The position numbers and the translations under genes are program-made. A DNA stretch of 64,000 bases, from NCBI RefSeq assembly GCF_000814765.1, contig NZ_JWIC01000003.1:255501-319500 (forward strand), read 5' to 3'. This DNA is from Pseudoalteromonas luteoviolacea (GTDB lineage Bacteria > Pseudomonadota > Gammaproteobacteria > Enterobacterales > Alteromonadaceae). The notes under the pieces are model-generated. The model did no database searches. It was given only the letters and a program-made list of their open reading frames with translations, and had not been told where the DNA came from. Shown piece by piece: positions 57,501 to 64,000 of this stretch. Positions within the stretch are counted from its first letter, which is position 1. Every line of letters starts with the position of its first letter.

Positions 57501-58779
57501 TGAGCTGGGTGAAATCGAAAGTGCCATTTGTAGCGTTGCTGGTGTGAAGCAAGCTGCGGTAATAGCAACGCAAAACGGGACTGAAAAGTATCTTGCAGCG
57601 TATGTTGTAAGCGACGATACCGATGCTGATAAAGCAGAGCAGATCATGGGATATTTGCAGACTGCCCTTCCTGATTTTATGGTGCCTTCAGCGATGACGT
57701 TACTTGATAAAATACCGCTTAATGTCAACGGCAAGTTGGATGTAAAGTCTTTGCCAGAACCTAATTTTATTAGAAGTGATGAATATGTAGCGCCACGCGA
57801 TGCCCTTGAACTTAAGTTATGTGAGTTATGGCAATCTGCACTAAGCCACTCGCAAATTGGGATCAGCGATGACTACTTCAAGCTCGGCGGGACTTCAATT
57901 GCGGCGATTAAATTGACACAAGTGATAAATCAAACCATTAACTGTAAGCTCTCTGTGGCTGATTTGTTTAAATCTCCTACCGTACGAGGCCTGGCAAGTT
58001 TGGTACGTAATCAAGCGCGTGACGGGCAATTAGTGAAACGTTTAAATGACTTTAGCGACGGCTTACCAACCCTGGTGATGGTCCACGCTGGCAGCGGCGG
58101 ATGCGAGGTTTATCAAGGGCTTGCAGCAGAGTTAAATGGATCGTTTAATTGCTTAGGCGTTGATAACTATAACCTCATTAATGACGAAAAAATTAGTCAG
58201 TTAGATGAGCTTGCTAAGGTGTATTACGATGAGGTGTGCGCTCATATTGAAGCTGATAAAGTTTGTCTTTTAGGCTGGTCACTCGGTGGTAATATCGCAC
58301 TAGAAATGGCGGGTTTATTTGAAAGAAACCACAGCGCTGACATAAAAGTGCTGCTTTTAGACACTATTATCAAGTCTGGGAAGATCAAAACGCTGACGCA
58401 AGAGTTTGAGTCTGAAAATGAGCAATTATTTGTTGCACGCATGCGAGAGCTTGGCCACGAGACAGGCAGTATTGAGGCGATGATAAAAGCGCGTAAAGCG
58501 GAAGGGCAGTTGGACTTATGCCCACTAAGCCAACCGTTGAAAACGGCTCAGGTGCATTTATTTAAAGCAGGTCAATATGAGGCGCAGGTGTCGGATGCGC
58601 TGACACGTGAATGGTCACAAATGCTGGATGCTATTTCGGATAACAATGTGGAAGCATTTATCGGTGGTAAAGTGGATTGTACTTTACTTAAACAGCGACA
58701 TCATGGTGATATCTTGCAAAGTCACGCTGAAATCAAGGCTGTATTGGAACATGAGTTTGGTTTGGGCAATAAAGGTTAA
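51511..58779 (+). CDS. Two-module NRPS: docking-C-A(Asn)-PCP-C-A(Ile)-PCP-TE
   Basis: A 2422-residue NRPS starting 3 nt after the upstream NRPS. Residues 1-52 look like a TubC-type docking domain (IWAEQGKLKLAFGNASPDPQ). Then: C3 (HHSISDGWS near 212), A3, PCP3 (Ser1073 in LGGNSI), C4 (HHIAFDGWS near 1250), A4, PCP4 (Ser2129 in LGGTSI) and a thioesterase (Ser2257 in LLGWSLGG, Asp about 2284, His about 2397). Codes read by eye: D-L-T-K-M-G-E-V-G-K for A3, one change from the Asn code, and D-G-F-F-L-G-V-V-F-K for A4, an Ile-type code. C3 strongly resembles C2, fitting a DCL domain after an E domain; C4 resembles LCL domains. The terminal TE releases a tetrapeptide. Confidence 0.93.
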   Translation: MLLIKEISAHNLSIWAEQGKLKLAFGNASPDPQLVNKIKANKPELIAFLSEQSIDSAKAFKRYIQIQAAPSRGIESVSPANSLQQGFIYHHLNQPDDDAYRVQMMLDYQEPLNVPLYQKAWELTSLRFPALRTFFNWDEALLQIVSPKASIDSNSFYYEDISALGEVERAAKIDALQQAERAKGFDLSKPGLIRISLIKQAEDLYTLLKTEHHSISDGWSAPLLLRSVHEYYEQLLGGTVPTVEVETAYLATQQYYQQHQAQTQQYWQEKKRQFEGANDISGMLSAPLDLTKPMQVTEPDTQQLMITGAEFHALKAMCQSAGVTLNVALQFCWHKLIQVYAGDEQTTVGTVVSGRNLPVEDIDNSVGLFINTLPLQVFWPEDASCAQIMADIQLSIASLNSASSVALAELQPPGERLFHTLFTFENYPINHQGDTRKWQLKKVVEKIDYPLSLVATEQGSTLDIAVNYSANWLDADKASKLVSQLKVLLEQLVEAPEQPHQQLGLLTSAECEAITQQWHCQQAHFEFESDIAGMIAQHAQAMPDKVAVKAGKTSLSYHQLNERAEHLANTIVQRLAQQGESVQANTLIGLYLSPSADTLVAMLAVLKLGAGYVPISPDAPEDRVQFILSDTDTRLVLTQTEYAHRLDTWLTGTDVGFISCDKPMLVLDNSRDFAERRSRMNNIAYVIYTSGTTGKPKGVMVEQAQVLNYFFGVQSTLSDALEVCDFSTNYCFDLTVTTTLCPLMAGGTVCVYQDDIANVSAYQAHLTDNQVRFVKTTPSLASLLLADSEITLRSLMVGGEALTKPVIDKLSMVTETLIDEYGPTEATVGAMNKCIDPSQVVNGIGHAYPNVALYVLSSALKPVPVGAIGELYIGGAGVARGYLNRDDLTQSRFIQNPFTSSDDVDNQRIYKTGDLVRWLDNGEIEYLGRNDNQVKIRGYRIELGEIEHAICDVEGVQSVAVIADKSHADGALHAYWIASAGSTACEENINAYLASTLPKYMVPASYTQLEVFPLTGNGKLDEKALPIPNQSVKQSYKAPSNDLESTLCALWQQVLNVETVGVDDNFYELGGNSITAIRLSAASRKALKRDIPLEMLFTHNTVAKLANVIGASQAIVIPRSDAEPLPLSFAQERLLFIDSYEKGSSAYHIPALFEVGESLNLDAFEKALNQVVARHEVLNSVFNTQDNGMLSQHTLPSNIAIVQHSVADEIALEALVSELASKPFELSQDSPMRVYHISRASTQYLLFVWHHIAFDGWSTFVFTEELTKAYLAALNGKAAQLPELSIRYADYAKWQRDYLQGETLSKLQSYWIGTLQGFETLELPYDKVRPSQVSYAGENLELALDKTLSKQVVDSAKAQQTSVYTVMLSALYVTLSSVSGQQDIVVGTPSDNRHHSQVQALIGFFVNSMALRSQVDKNRSASEFIQHTHQLVTQAKVHQDLPFEQIVELLALERDSSRHPIFQVMFSVQSMNAEQIVQGDLQLKPVLSDKLSGKSAKYDLTLVVDDSTEQLSLQFNYATSLFERATIDAFAKRYVRILKSMLAAPADALHHINVLSDAERTQVLEQFNHKPAHTPSSLSIHRIFERVANRRGSDIAVVCGDEQLTYQQLNQKANKLARFIRQAYEIDQKSTIKPDTLIALYYPQNIDMVVAILAVLKAGAAYVPLSMDNPDERTRFIASDANVSLVLTQADYHAELSGIFNTDSGPSILVAEHVGGESIENLDVDTNLTSLAYVIYTSGTTGQPKGVEIEHHAVNSFALGNNYLDATKVRRIASMSSYAFDGFIFDAMFSLLNGLCVHLVDKYTRLSPELFAQYVETHKIDASFMTTALFNALATSGQLKNSPLKHILFGGEQVNLNVVNAFKQSTPQVKLSHVYGPTETTVFASVCHLDDSRTNAPIGHALTGKTLYVLDPMGKPVPVGTPGELYIGGEGLARGYLNRPELTAEKFVKNPFVETAKNSHIEPRMYRTGDIVKWQADGNIEYVGRNDKQVKIRGFRIELGEIESAICSVAGVKQAAVIATQNGTEKYLAAYVVSDDTDADKAEQIMGYLQTALPDFMVPSAMTLLDKIPLNVNGKLDVKSLPEPNFIRSDEYVAPRDALELKLCELWQSALSHSQIGISDDYFKLGGTSIAAIKLTQVINQTINCKLSVADLFKSPTVRGLASLVRNQARDGQLVKRLNDFSDGLPTLVMVHAGSGGCEVYQGLAAELNGSFNCLGVDNYNLINDEKISQLDELAKVYYDEVCAHIEADKVCLLGWSLGGNIALEMAGLFERNHSADIKVLLLDTIIKSGKIKTLTQEFESENEQLFVARMRELGHETGSIEAMIKARKAEGQLDLCPLSQPLKTAQVHLFKAGQYEAQVSDALTREWSQMLDAISDNNVEAFIGGKVDCTLLKQRHHGDILQSHAEIKAVLEHEFGLGNKG

Positions 58780-58791
58780 AAGGTATTTTAT

Positions 58792-59304
58792 ATGAAAAAG
58801 GTATTGTTATCGTCATTGGCGCTTACGGTGTTAGCGGCTTGCTCGTCTACCTCTAATATGAGCGTGAATGAAGTAAAAGGTGCGCCGACTGAGGTCCGTA
58901 TTGTGGTGAATCAGGTGGCAAGTACTGAAGGGCAGTTGTTAGTGTATTTGCATGACAACGCGGACTCTTACTACAGCGATGATAACTACAGCGCAACGAG
59001 CATCAAGTACTTTCACCGTATGGTGGTTACGCCAAGCATTCCGGCAACAGAAGTGGTGCTAGAAGGTATTCCAGCAGGTAAATACGCCATCAGTGTGGTG
59101 CATGACAAAGACAGTGATGGCACGCTTGATCGCATGGTATTCCCATTTATTGGCATGCCAAGTGAGCCATATGGGTTATCTAATGACGCATATAGCACGT
59201 TATCTAAAGGAAACTTCGAGGATGCACTGGTTGATATTGCAAAGCAAACGCAGCCAATTCAAATAAACCTAGCGACGCACTTGTCAAAAACCTTTGGCGG
59301 TTAA
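58792..59304 (+). CDS. DUF2141-like lipoprotein at the end of the biosynthetic operon
   Basis: A 170-residue lipoprotein with signal peptide and lipobox LAAC (Cys17). The mature domain resembles the DUF2141 family: GQLLVYLHDNADSY, IPAGKYAISVVHDKDSDGTLD (Ca-binding-like acidic loop), GMPSEPYGLSNDAYS and NFEDALVDI. It starts 12 nt after the NRPS stop, so it is transcribed with it. A role in holding or transporting a hydrophobic product at the cell envelope is a guess from position; the family itself has no assigned function known to me. Confidence 0.8.
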   Translation: MKKVLLSSLALTVLAACSSTSNMSVNEVKGAPTEVRIVVNQVASTEGQLLVYLHDNADSYYSDDNYSATSIKYFHRMVVTPSIPATEVVLEGIPAGKYAISVVHDKDSDGTLDRMVFPFIGMPSEPYGLSNDAYSTLSKGNFEDALVDIAKQTQPIQINLATHLSKTFGG

Positions 59305-59371
59305 GTATAGGTAGTTGATGCTTATATTAACTATTTATGTAACGCTTTATAGTCATTTAATTTAAATTACT

Positions 59372-60373
59372 AGATCCCGAGCTTGCCTCGGGATCTATGC
59401 ATTGGTCAAGAGTAACTTGGATCCTGAATCGAGTTCAGGACGACGGGTTTGGTTAATTGTCAACGCAGTTGGGGTGACGCATAGGCAATTTACACTACGA
59501 TAAATCTTTTCAATTAATCTCACATCACTCTTGTCATCCCGTGCTTGCCTCGGGGTTTATGCATTGGTCAGAGTGACATGGATCCTGAATCGAGTTCAGG
59601 ACGACGGGTTTGGTTAACCGTTAACGCAGTTGGGAACTCATAGGCTATTTACACCACGATAAATCTTTTAAATTAATTTCACATCATTTTTGTCATCCCG
59701 AGCTTGCCTCGGGATCTACGCATTGGTCAAGAGTAACTTGGATCCTGAATCGAGTTCAGGACGACGAGTTTAGTTAATCGTCAACGCGGTTTGGTTAATG
59801 GTGCGCTCTGTTGGATTATGCTTGGGTTATTTACAGCATGATAAACCATTTTAACTTTGCATTACCCTCGTCATCCCGAGCTTGCCTAGGGATCTATGCA
59901 TTGGTCAGAATGACATGGATCCTGAATCGAGTTCAGGACGACGGGTTTGGTTAACCGTTAACGCAGTTGGGAACTCATAGGCTATTTACACTACGATAAA
60001 TCTTTTAAATTAATTTCACATCATTCTTGTCATCCCGAGCTTGCCTCGGGGTTTATGCATTGGTCAGAGTGACTTGGATCCTGAATCGAGTTCAGGACGA
60101 CGGGTTTGGTTAACTGTCAACGCAGTTGGGGTGACGCATAGGCAATTTACACTACGATAAATCTTTTCAATTAATCTCACATCACCCTCGTCATCCCGAG
60201 CTTGCCTCGGGATCTATGCATTGGTCAAGAATGACATGGATCCTGAATCGAGTTCAGGACGACGGGTTTGGTTAATCGTTAGCGCGGTTAGAATGATTCA
60301 TAGGCTATTTACACTACGATAAATCTTTTCAATTAATCTCACATCACTCTTGTCATCCCGAGCTTGCCTCATG
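59372..60373. repeat. Tandem array of a ~160-bp unit with two hairpins per unit
   Basis: Unit starts at about 59372, 59533, 59692, 59870, 60029, 60190 and a truncated last one at 60352-60373. Spacings are about 160, 159, 178, 159, 161 and 162. Each unit begins with GTCATCCCGAG-CTTGC-CTCGGG (hairpin 1; the first copy has AGATCCCGAG/CTCGGGATCT arms). About 45 nt later comes TCCTGAA-TCGAG-TTCAGGA (hairpin 2), then a conserved ~90-nt tail including TTTACACTACGATAAATC. The fourth interval carries an insertion and more changes. No gene lies inside. REP/BIME-like extragenic elements of this style occur in Alteromonadales. Confidence 0.92.
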
Positions 60374-60451
60374 TAATAATTGAATTTGACGTTTTCTTCA
60401 CAAACTCTTCTGTACTGTAGTGACTTTCAAAAACACAAAAGGGAATGATTG

Positions 60452-61675
60452 ATGAAGCTTCTTATTTTACTTTTGGGCACTCTGGTCCTAAGTGGCTGTA
60501 GTGTCGTTAATTACCTTCGACTCAAATATGAGAACGACCACCTAGTGCCAAATTGGCACGTAGATAAAACGCATTCTCGGCTATCTGCTGACATTAGCGC
60601 GAAACCCTATGTTTATATGACCATTAATGGTGTCAGAGGCTTTAAAATGATGATTGATACAGGGGCATCGATTTCACTGTTGCAAGATACAAGTAAAGTC
60701 AAAGCGCTGGGTCTGAAAGAAGGGTATCCACTTGAACTCGGCGGGTGGGGAGATGGTGAAAATTCTCGGGCTTATCAAACACAAGTGAGTCAAATAAAGT
60801 TAGGCGATGTCAGTTTTGACGAAGTGAGTTTTGCATATATGCCTCTTTCACAAACCGACTACTTTTTACGTCCTGATGAGGCGGTATTTGATGGTGTACT
60901 TGGTCATGATATTTTAAAACACTTTACGTGGTATATAGACACGCAAAAAGGCAAAATCACCATTTCAAAGCTGCCTTACCAACCCACACAGGATGATGTC
61001 ACGATCCCCATGCGAGTGTTCCTCAGTAAACTCTATTTTGACAGTGAAGTTGACTTGGGTAACAACCAAACATTTACGCAAGAAATTGTACTTGATACTG
61101 GCAGTCGTCATTATTTTAAACTCAACAATTATTACGTACGTGACGCGGGACTTGAGTTTAAAGGTAAAACAGTCACAGGGTCTGATTTCGGATTAAGTGG
61201 TCAAACGGTGCATCAGCGTGGCACTGTTCCTAAAGTGAAAATTGGAGATTTGACTTTAACCAATGTGAAAACCAATTTCATTGAAGGCGATGATGATGGG
61301 AAGTCAGTACTTGGCAGCTCAGCGTTATCGCATTTTAGTTATGTCATTGACTACAGTAATTTAATGCTGCACTTAAAGCCTTACCAATCAAGCAAGTTTA
61401 TAGCACGGTATAATTTATTGGGCTTGGAATTGAGAAAGCTGACTGATGGTGCATTTGTGGTGCGATATGTCATGCCTGATATGGCGGCAGTGGGTTCAGG
61501 TATCAAAGTCGGTGATGAAGTAGTGAGTTTTAACGGCGTCGATGCTAAGCAGCTGTCGCAAAAAGATTGGATAACACTTTCATCTACTATTGGGGAACAC
61601 ACACTCTGTGTTACAAGAGGTGATACTTGCTATGAGCTTAATGCACAGCATATTGCAGGCTACAGCAATCTTTAG
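60452..61675 (+). CDS. Retropepsin-like aspartyl protease lipoprotein with PDZ-like end
   Basis: A 407-residue lipoprotein (lipobox LSGC, Cys16) with two aspartyl-protease-like repeats: MMIDTGASISLL near residue 68 and IVLDTGSRHYF near residue 214. These are the paired DTG motifs of a clan AA single-chain pepsin-like fold. VFDGVLGHDIL and KSVLGSSALSHF are the matching second hydrophobic motifs. The last ~85 residues resemble a PDZ domain (GSGIKVGDEVVSFNGVDA). The start is ATG at 60452 with GGGA upstream; TTG directly before it is not needed. The role is probably periplasmic or outer-membrane protein processing. It begins about 80 nt after the repeat array. Confidence 0.85.
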   Translation: MKLLILLLGTLVLSGCSVVNYLRLKYENDHLVPNWHVDKTHSRLSADISAKPYVYMTINGVRGFKMMIDTGASISLLQDTSKVKALGLKEGYPLELGGWGDGENSRAYQTQVSQIKLGDVSFDEVSFAYMPLSQTDYFLRPDEAVFDGVLGHDILKHFTWYIDTQKGKITISKLPYQPTQDDVTIPMRVFLSKLYFDSEVDLGNNQTFTQEIVLDTGSRHYFKLNNYYVRDAGLEFKGKTVTGSDFGLSGQTVHQRGTVPKVKIGDLTLTNVKTNFIEGDDDGKSVLGSSALSHFSYVIDYSNLMLHLKPYQSSKFIARYNLLGLELRKLTDGAFVVRYVMPDMAAVGSGIKVGDEVVSFNGVDAKQLSQKDWITLSSTIGEHTLCVTRGDTCYELNAQHIAGYSNL

Positions 61676-61816
61676 AGATGAGAGTGTGTCGATTAAAGTT
61701 GTATTAAAGTCAATGCTTTGACTAAAAAGATCGCTTTTTGATTAGGTTGCTAACATTCATTTAGCAAAGTTGAGTAATTCAACTACACTCAGTAAATTAG
61801 ATCTCCCAACTAATTG

Positions 61817-61846
61817 AAAGCGGCAAGACGACAATCTTGCCGCTTT
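61817..61846 (+). terminator. Rho-independent terminator of the aspartyl protease gene
   Basis: A 12-bp stem AAAGCGGCAAGA/TCTTGCCGCTTT with a 6-nt loop, followed by further T residues. It lies about 140 nt after the stop at 61675. Confidence 0.88.
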
Positions 61847-61939
61847 TTTATTTATTGATTTTGGCTGTCCGCGCCTTAAGTCTAGTTACGATAATTGTTA
61901 GTTATGTTATATTGTATCATTTTGTTGTGGGGCGCAAAA

Positions 61940-64000
61940 ATGGGTCAAGATAAAAAAGCCAGTATTGATTTGGCTGATGTTGTAAAGAGGTACTTAGATG
62001 CTTTAAAAGCATCTGGCTTTGAAGGGGAAGTAGATACAAGTTATTCAACAACTTTGGTGCATTCAACAGATAACAGTATCTACCAGCAATTTCCGCAAGC
62101 GGTCATATTTGCCAAGAACAATGATGACATTCAAAAAGCCTTACTACTGTCTGAACAAGGGGAGTTTCGTCAGCTCTGCTTTGGTCCGCGTGGTGGTGGC
62201 ACAGGGACTAACGGGCAGTCGCTCACCAGTGGGATAGTATTGGATTTATCGCGCCATATGCGTCAGATCTTAGAGGTTAATATCGAAGAAAAGTGGGTCA
62301 GGGTACAAGGCGGTGTGATCAAAGATCAACTTAATGACTTTTTAAGACCGTTGGGATTCTTTTTTGCGCCTGATCTGTCCACCAGCAACCGTGCAACAGT
62401 GGGCGGTATGGTCAACACCGATGCATCCGGACAAGGTTCTCTGGTGTACGGTAAAACCAGTGATCACTTATTGGCTTTAAAATGTTTTTTAGCTGATGGT
62501 TATGAGTTAGATACATACAAAATGCCAATGCAGGCAGCGCAAAAAATTGCAACTCAGGACAACCGTAAAGGGCATATCTTTCGTGATGTGATCAACAGCT
62601 GCGTAGAAAACCGTGCCACAATATTAGAGGTTTTTCCAAAATTAAATCGTTTCTTAACCGGGTATGATCTTAAAAACGTGCTCAGTGATAATATGGAAAC
62701 GTTTGATCTCACTCGCATTATAGCAGGGAGTGAAGGTTCGCTTGCGGTGGTTGCAGAAGCCAAGTTGAATATCTTGCCGATTGAGCCATATAAAACGTTG
62801 GTCAATATTAATTATGATAACTTTGACTCGGCGCTAAGACATTCCCCTTTTTTGGTAAGTGCACGCTCGACCTCTGTTGAAACGGTGGACAGTAAAGTGC
62901 TGAATCTTGCCCGTGAAGATATGATCTGGCGCAGCGTCGCTGATTTTTTAGATACTCCCGCGGATATCATCTCAGATGGGTTAAATATGGTGGAGTTTAA
63001 TGGCAATAATGAGTCAGACATTAACACCAAAGTCGCTGCATTAACGGATAAACTAGATGCGCTTATTGACAGTAAAACTGCGGGCGTTTTATCTTACTCT
63101 ATCACCACCAATAAGACGGATATTTTAAAAATCTATGCGATGCGTAAAAAAGCCGTTGGGCTTTTAGGCAACACAAAAGGGGCGCAAAAGCCCGTTGCTT
63201 TTGTTGAAGACACCGCTGTACCCCCTGAGCATCTGGCTGATTTTATTACCGAATTTAGAGCGCTACTGGATGCACATGATTTAAGTTATGGTATGTTTGG
63301 TCATGTTGACGCTGGGGTTTTACATGTGCGCCCAGCATTAGATCTATGCGATGATAAACAGCAAGCGATGTTAAAACCCATATCGGATAAAGTGTCTGAA
63401 CTGACTAAAAAATATGGCGGCTTATTTTGGGGAGAGCATGGTAAAGGGTTTCGCAGTGAATATGGTGCTGACTTTTTTGGTCCTGAGTTATTCTTAGAAT
63501 TGAGAAAAATCAAAACCACATTTGATAAAAGCAATAAACTCAACCCCGGCAAAATATGTACGCCGCTTGATAATGATACCGCGCTTGCTGGTGTCAATGG
63601 GCCGCTGAGAGCACGTTACGATCAGCTTGTTCCCATTAATATTAAAACCTCGTTTCAAGACACGTTGAACTGCAACGGCAATGGGTTGTGTTTTAACTAC
63701 AACGAAAACGCTCAGATGTGTCCTTCGTACAAGATCACGAAAGACAGAAGGGATTCACCTAAAGGGCGAGCCATGTTATTTAAGGAGTGGGCACGACTGC
63801 AAGCTGCGCAAGGCGTTGAACTGCCTGTGCAGCAATCTGCCTATTTTGATGCGGAAAAATTTCAAGTTGAGATTTCAGAAGCGGGAGAACTTGCCCAGTT
63901 AAACCACGAAGTAAAACGTGCCATGGATGCTTGTTTGGCTTGTAAAGCATGCTCAACAGCGTGTCCTGTTAAAGTAGATATTCCTAATTCACGGGCTTAC
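61940..64000 (+). CDS. ydiJ: YdiJ-type FAD- and Fe-S-containing oxidoreductase, 3' end missing
   Basis: The first 687 codons of a large FAD-linked oxidase/ferredoxin fusion, running past the window end. It has the PCMH-type FAD-binding part (FGPRGGGTGTNGQSLTSGI, NRATVGGMVNTDASGQGS), the FAD-linked oxidase C-domain (GMFGHVDAGVLHVRP, WGEHGKGFRSEY), then CNGNGLCFNYNENAQMCPSY and the first 4Fe-4S cluster motif CLACKACSTACPVKVDIP. E. coli YdiJ, about 1018 residues, acts as a D-2-hydroxyglutarate dehydrogenase. The start ATG at 61940 is the first Met of the frame and fits the family N-terminus; the Shine-Dalgarno is weak. Confidence 0.9.
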   Translation, partial: MGQDKKASIDLADVVKRYLDALKASGFEGEVDTSYSTTLVHSTDNSIYQQFPQAVIFAKNNDDIQKALLLSEQGEFRQLCFGPRGGGTGTNGQSLTSGIVLDLSRHMRQILEVNIEEKWVRVQGGVIKDQLNDFLRPLGFFFAPDLSTSNRATVGGMVNTDASGQGSLVYGKTSDHLLALKCFLADGYELDTYKMPMQAAQKIATQDNRKGHIFRDVINSCVENRATILEVFPKLNRFLTGYDLKNVLSDNMETFDLTRIIAGSEGSLAVVAEAKLNILPIEPYKTLVNINYDNFDSALRHSPFLVSARSTSVETVDSKVLNLAREDMIWRSVADFLDTPADIISDGLNMVEFNGNNESDINTKVAALTDKLDALIDSKTAGVLSYSITTNKTDILKIYAMRKKAVGLLGNTKGAQKPVAFVEDTAVPPEHLADFITEFRALLDAHDLSYGMFGHVDAGVLHVRPALDLCDDKQQAMLKPISDKVSELTKKYGGLFWGEHGKGFRSEYGADFFGPELFLELRKIKTTFDKSNKLNPGKICTPLDNDTALAGVNGPLRARYDQLVPINIKTSFQDTLNCNGNGLCFNYNENAQMCPSYKITKDRRDSPKGRAMLFKEWARLQAAQGVELPVQQSAYFDAEKFQVEISEAGELAQLNHEVKRAMDACLACKACSTACPVKVDIPNSRAY

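Noticed and set aside
59372..60373. CRISPR array
   Set aside because: The repeat unit is about 160 bp, nearly identical throughout, and has no unique spacers or cas genes; it is a tandem extragenic element.
1..64000. tRNA, rRNA, integrase or insertion sequence genes
   Set aside because: None was seen; no transposase, integrase or tRNA-like cloverleaf was noticed, so no mobile-island boundaries are claimed.

Overview
The window looks like chromosome of a marine gammaproteobacterium, most likely Pseudoalteromonas or a close Alteromonadales relative. This rests on gene content recognised by eye: a LiuR-type leucine/valine catabolic regulon in the Shewanella/Pseudoalteromonas arrangement, an ArsJ/GAPDH pair, RsmF, YdiJ, and an aryl-polyene lipopeptide cluster recalling the alterochromide type. 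No database search was run.

Layout. 1-2518 (mostly minus strand): a truncated methionine aminopeptidase gene overlapped by a ParD-like gene, a possible small RNA, and rsmF. 2519-2677 (minus): an isolated 52-codon gene for a peptide with a double-glycine leader and a two-cysteine core, resembling a RiPP precursor. 3001-5224 (plus): gapdh-arsJ arsenate detoxification pair. 5246-8498 (minus): a chemoreceptor and HtpX. 8818-17163 (minus): the leucine/isovalerate operon liuR-liuABCDE plus a two-subunit 3-oxoacid CoA-transferase. 17520-25163 (plus, divergent): thiolase and the valine/isoleucine degradation genes mmsA to a SDR. Both promoters carry TTTACG-N4-CGTAAA-like LiuR boxes. 25410-30439: a Sel1-like lipoprotein, a secreted S9 peptidase, an alpha/beta-hydrolase-OsmC fusion and a pirin. 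30440-31645: a 1.2-kb AT-rich non-coding stretch with inverted repeats.

31646-59304 (plus): one compact biosynthetic operon. An MIO-type aromatic amino acid ammonia-lyase should supply an aryl-acrylate starter. An ACP-acyl-ACP-ligase fusion would load it. A fused KS-CLF protein, two ketoreductases, a third SDR that has lost its catalytic residues, a FabZ-like and a MaoC-like dehydratase and a free ACP should extend it to an aryl polyene. Two NRPSs read C-A-PCP-E-C-A-PCP-E and (TubC docking)-C-A-PCP-C-A-PCP-TE. Adenylation codes read by eye predict Cys, Thr, Asn, Ile, so the predicted product is aryl-polyenoyl-D-Cys-D-allo-Thr-L-Asn-L-Ile, released by a TE as acid, lactone or thiolactone. An ABC-2 exporter is embedded, and a DUF2141-like lipoprotein gene closes the operon. 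No halogenase, MbtH, PPTase or regulator gene is present in the window. This cluster is the best candidate for an undescribed system here.

59372-60373: a tandem array of six complete and one truncated copy of a ~160-bp unit, each unit holding two hairpins. 60452-64000: a retropepsin-like/PDZ lipoprotein and a ydiJ-type FAD/Fe-S oxidoreductase cut by the window end.
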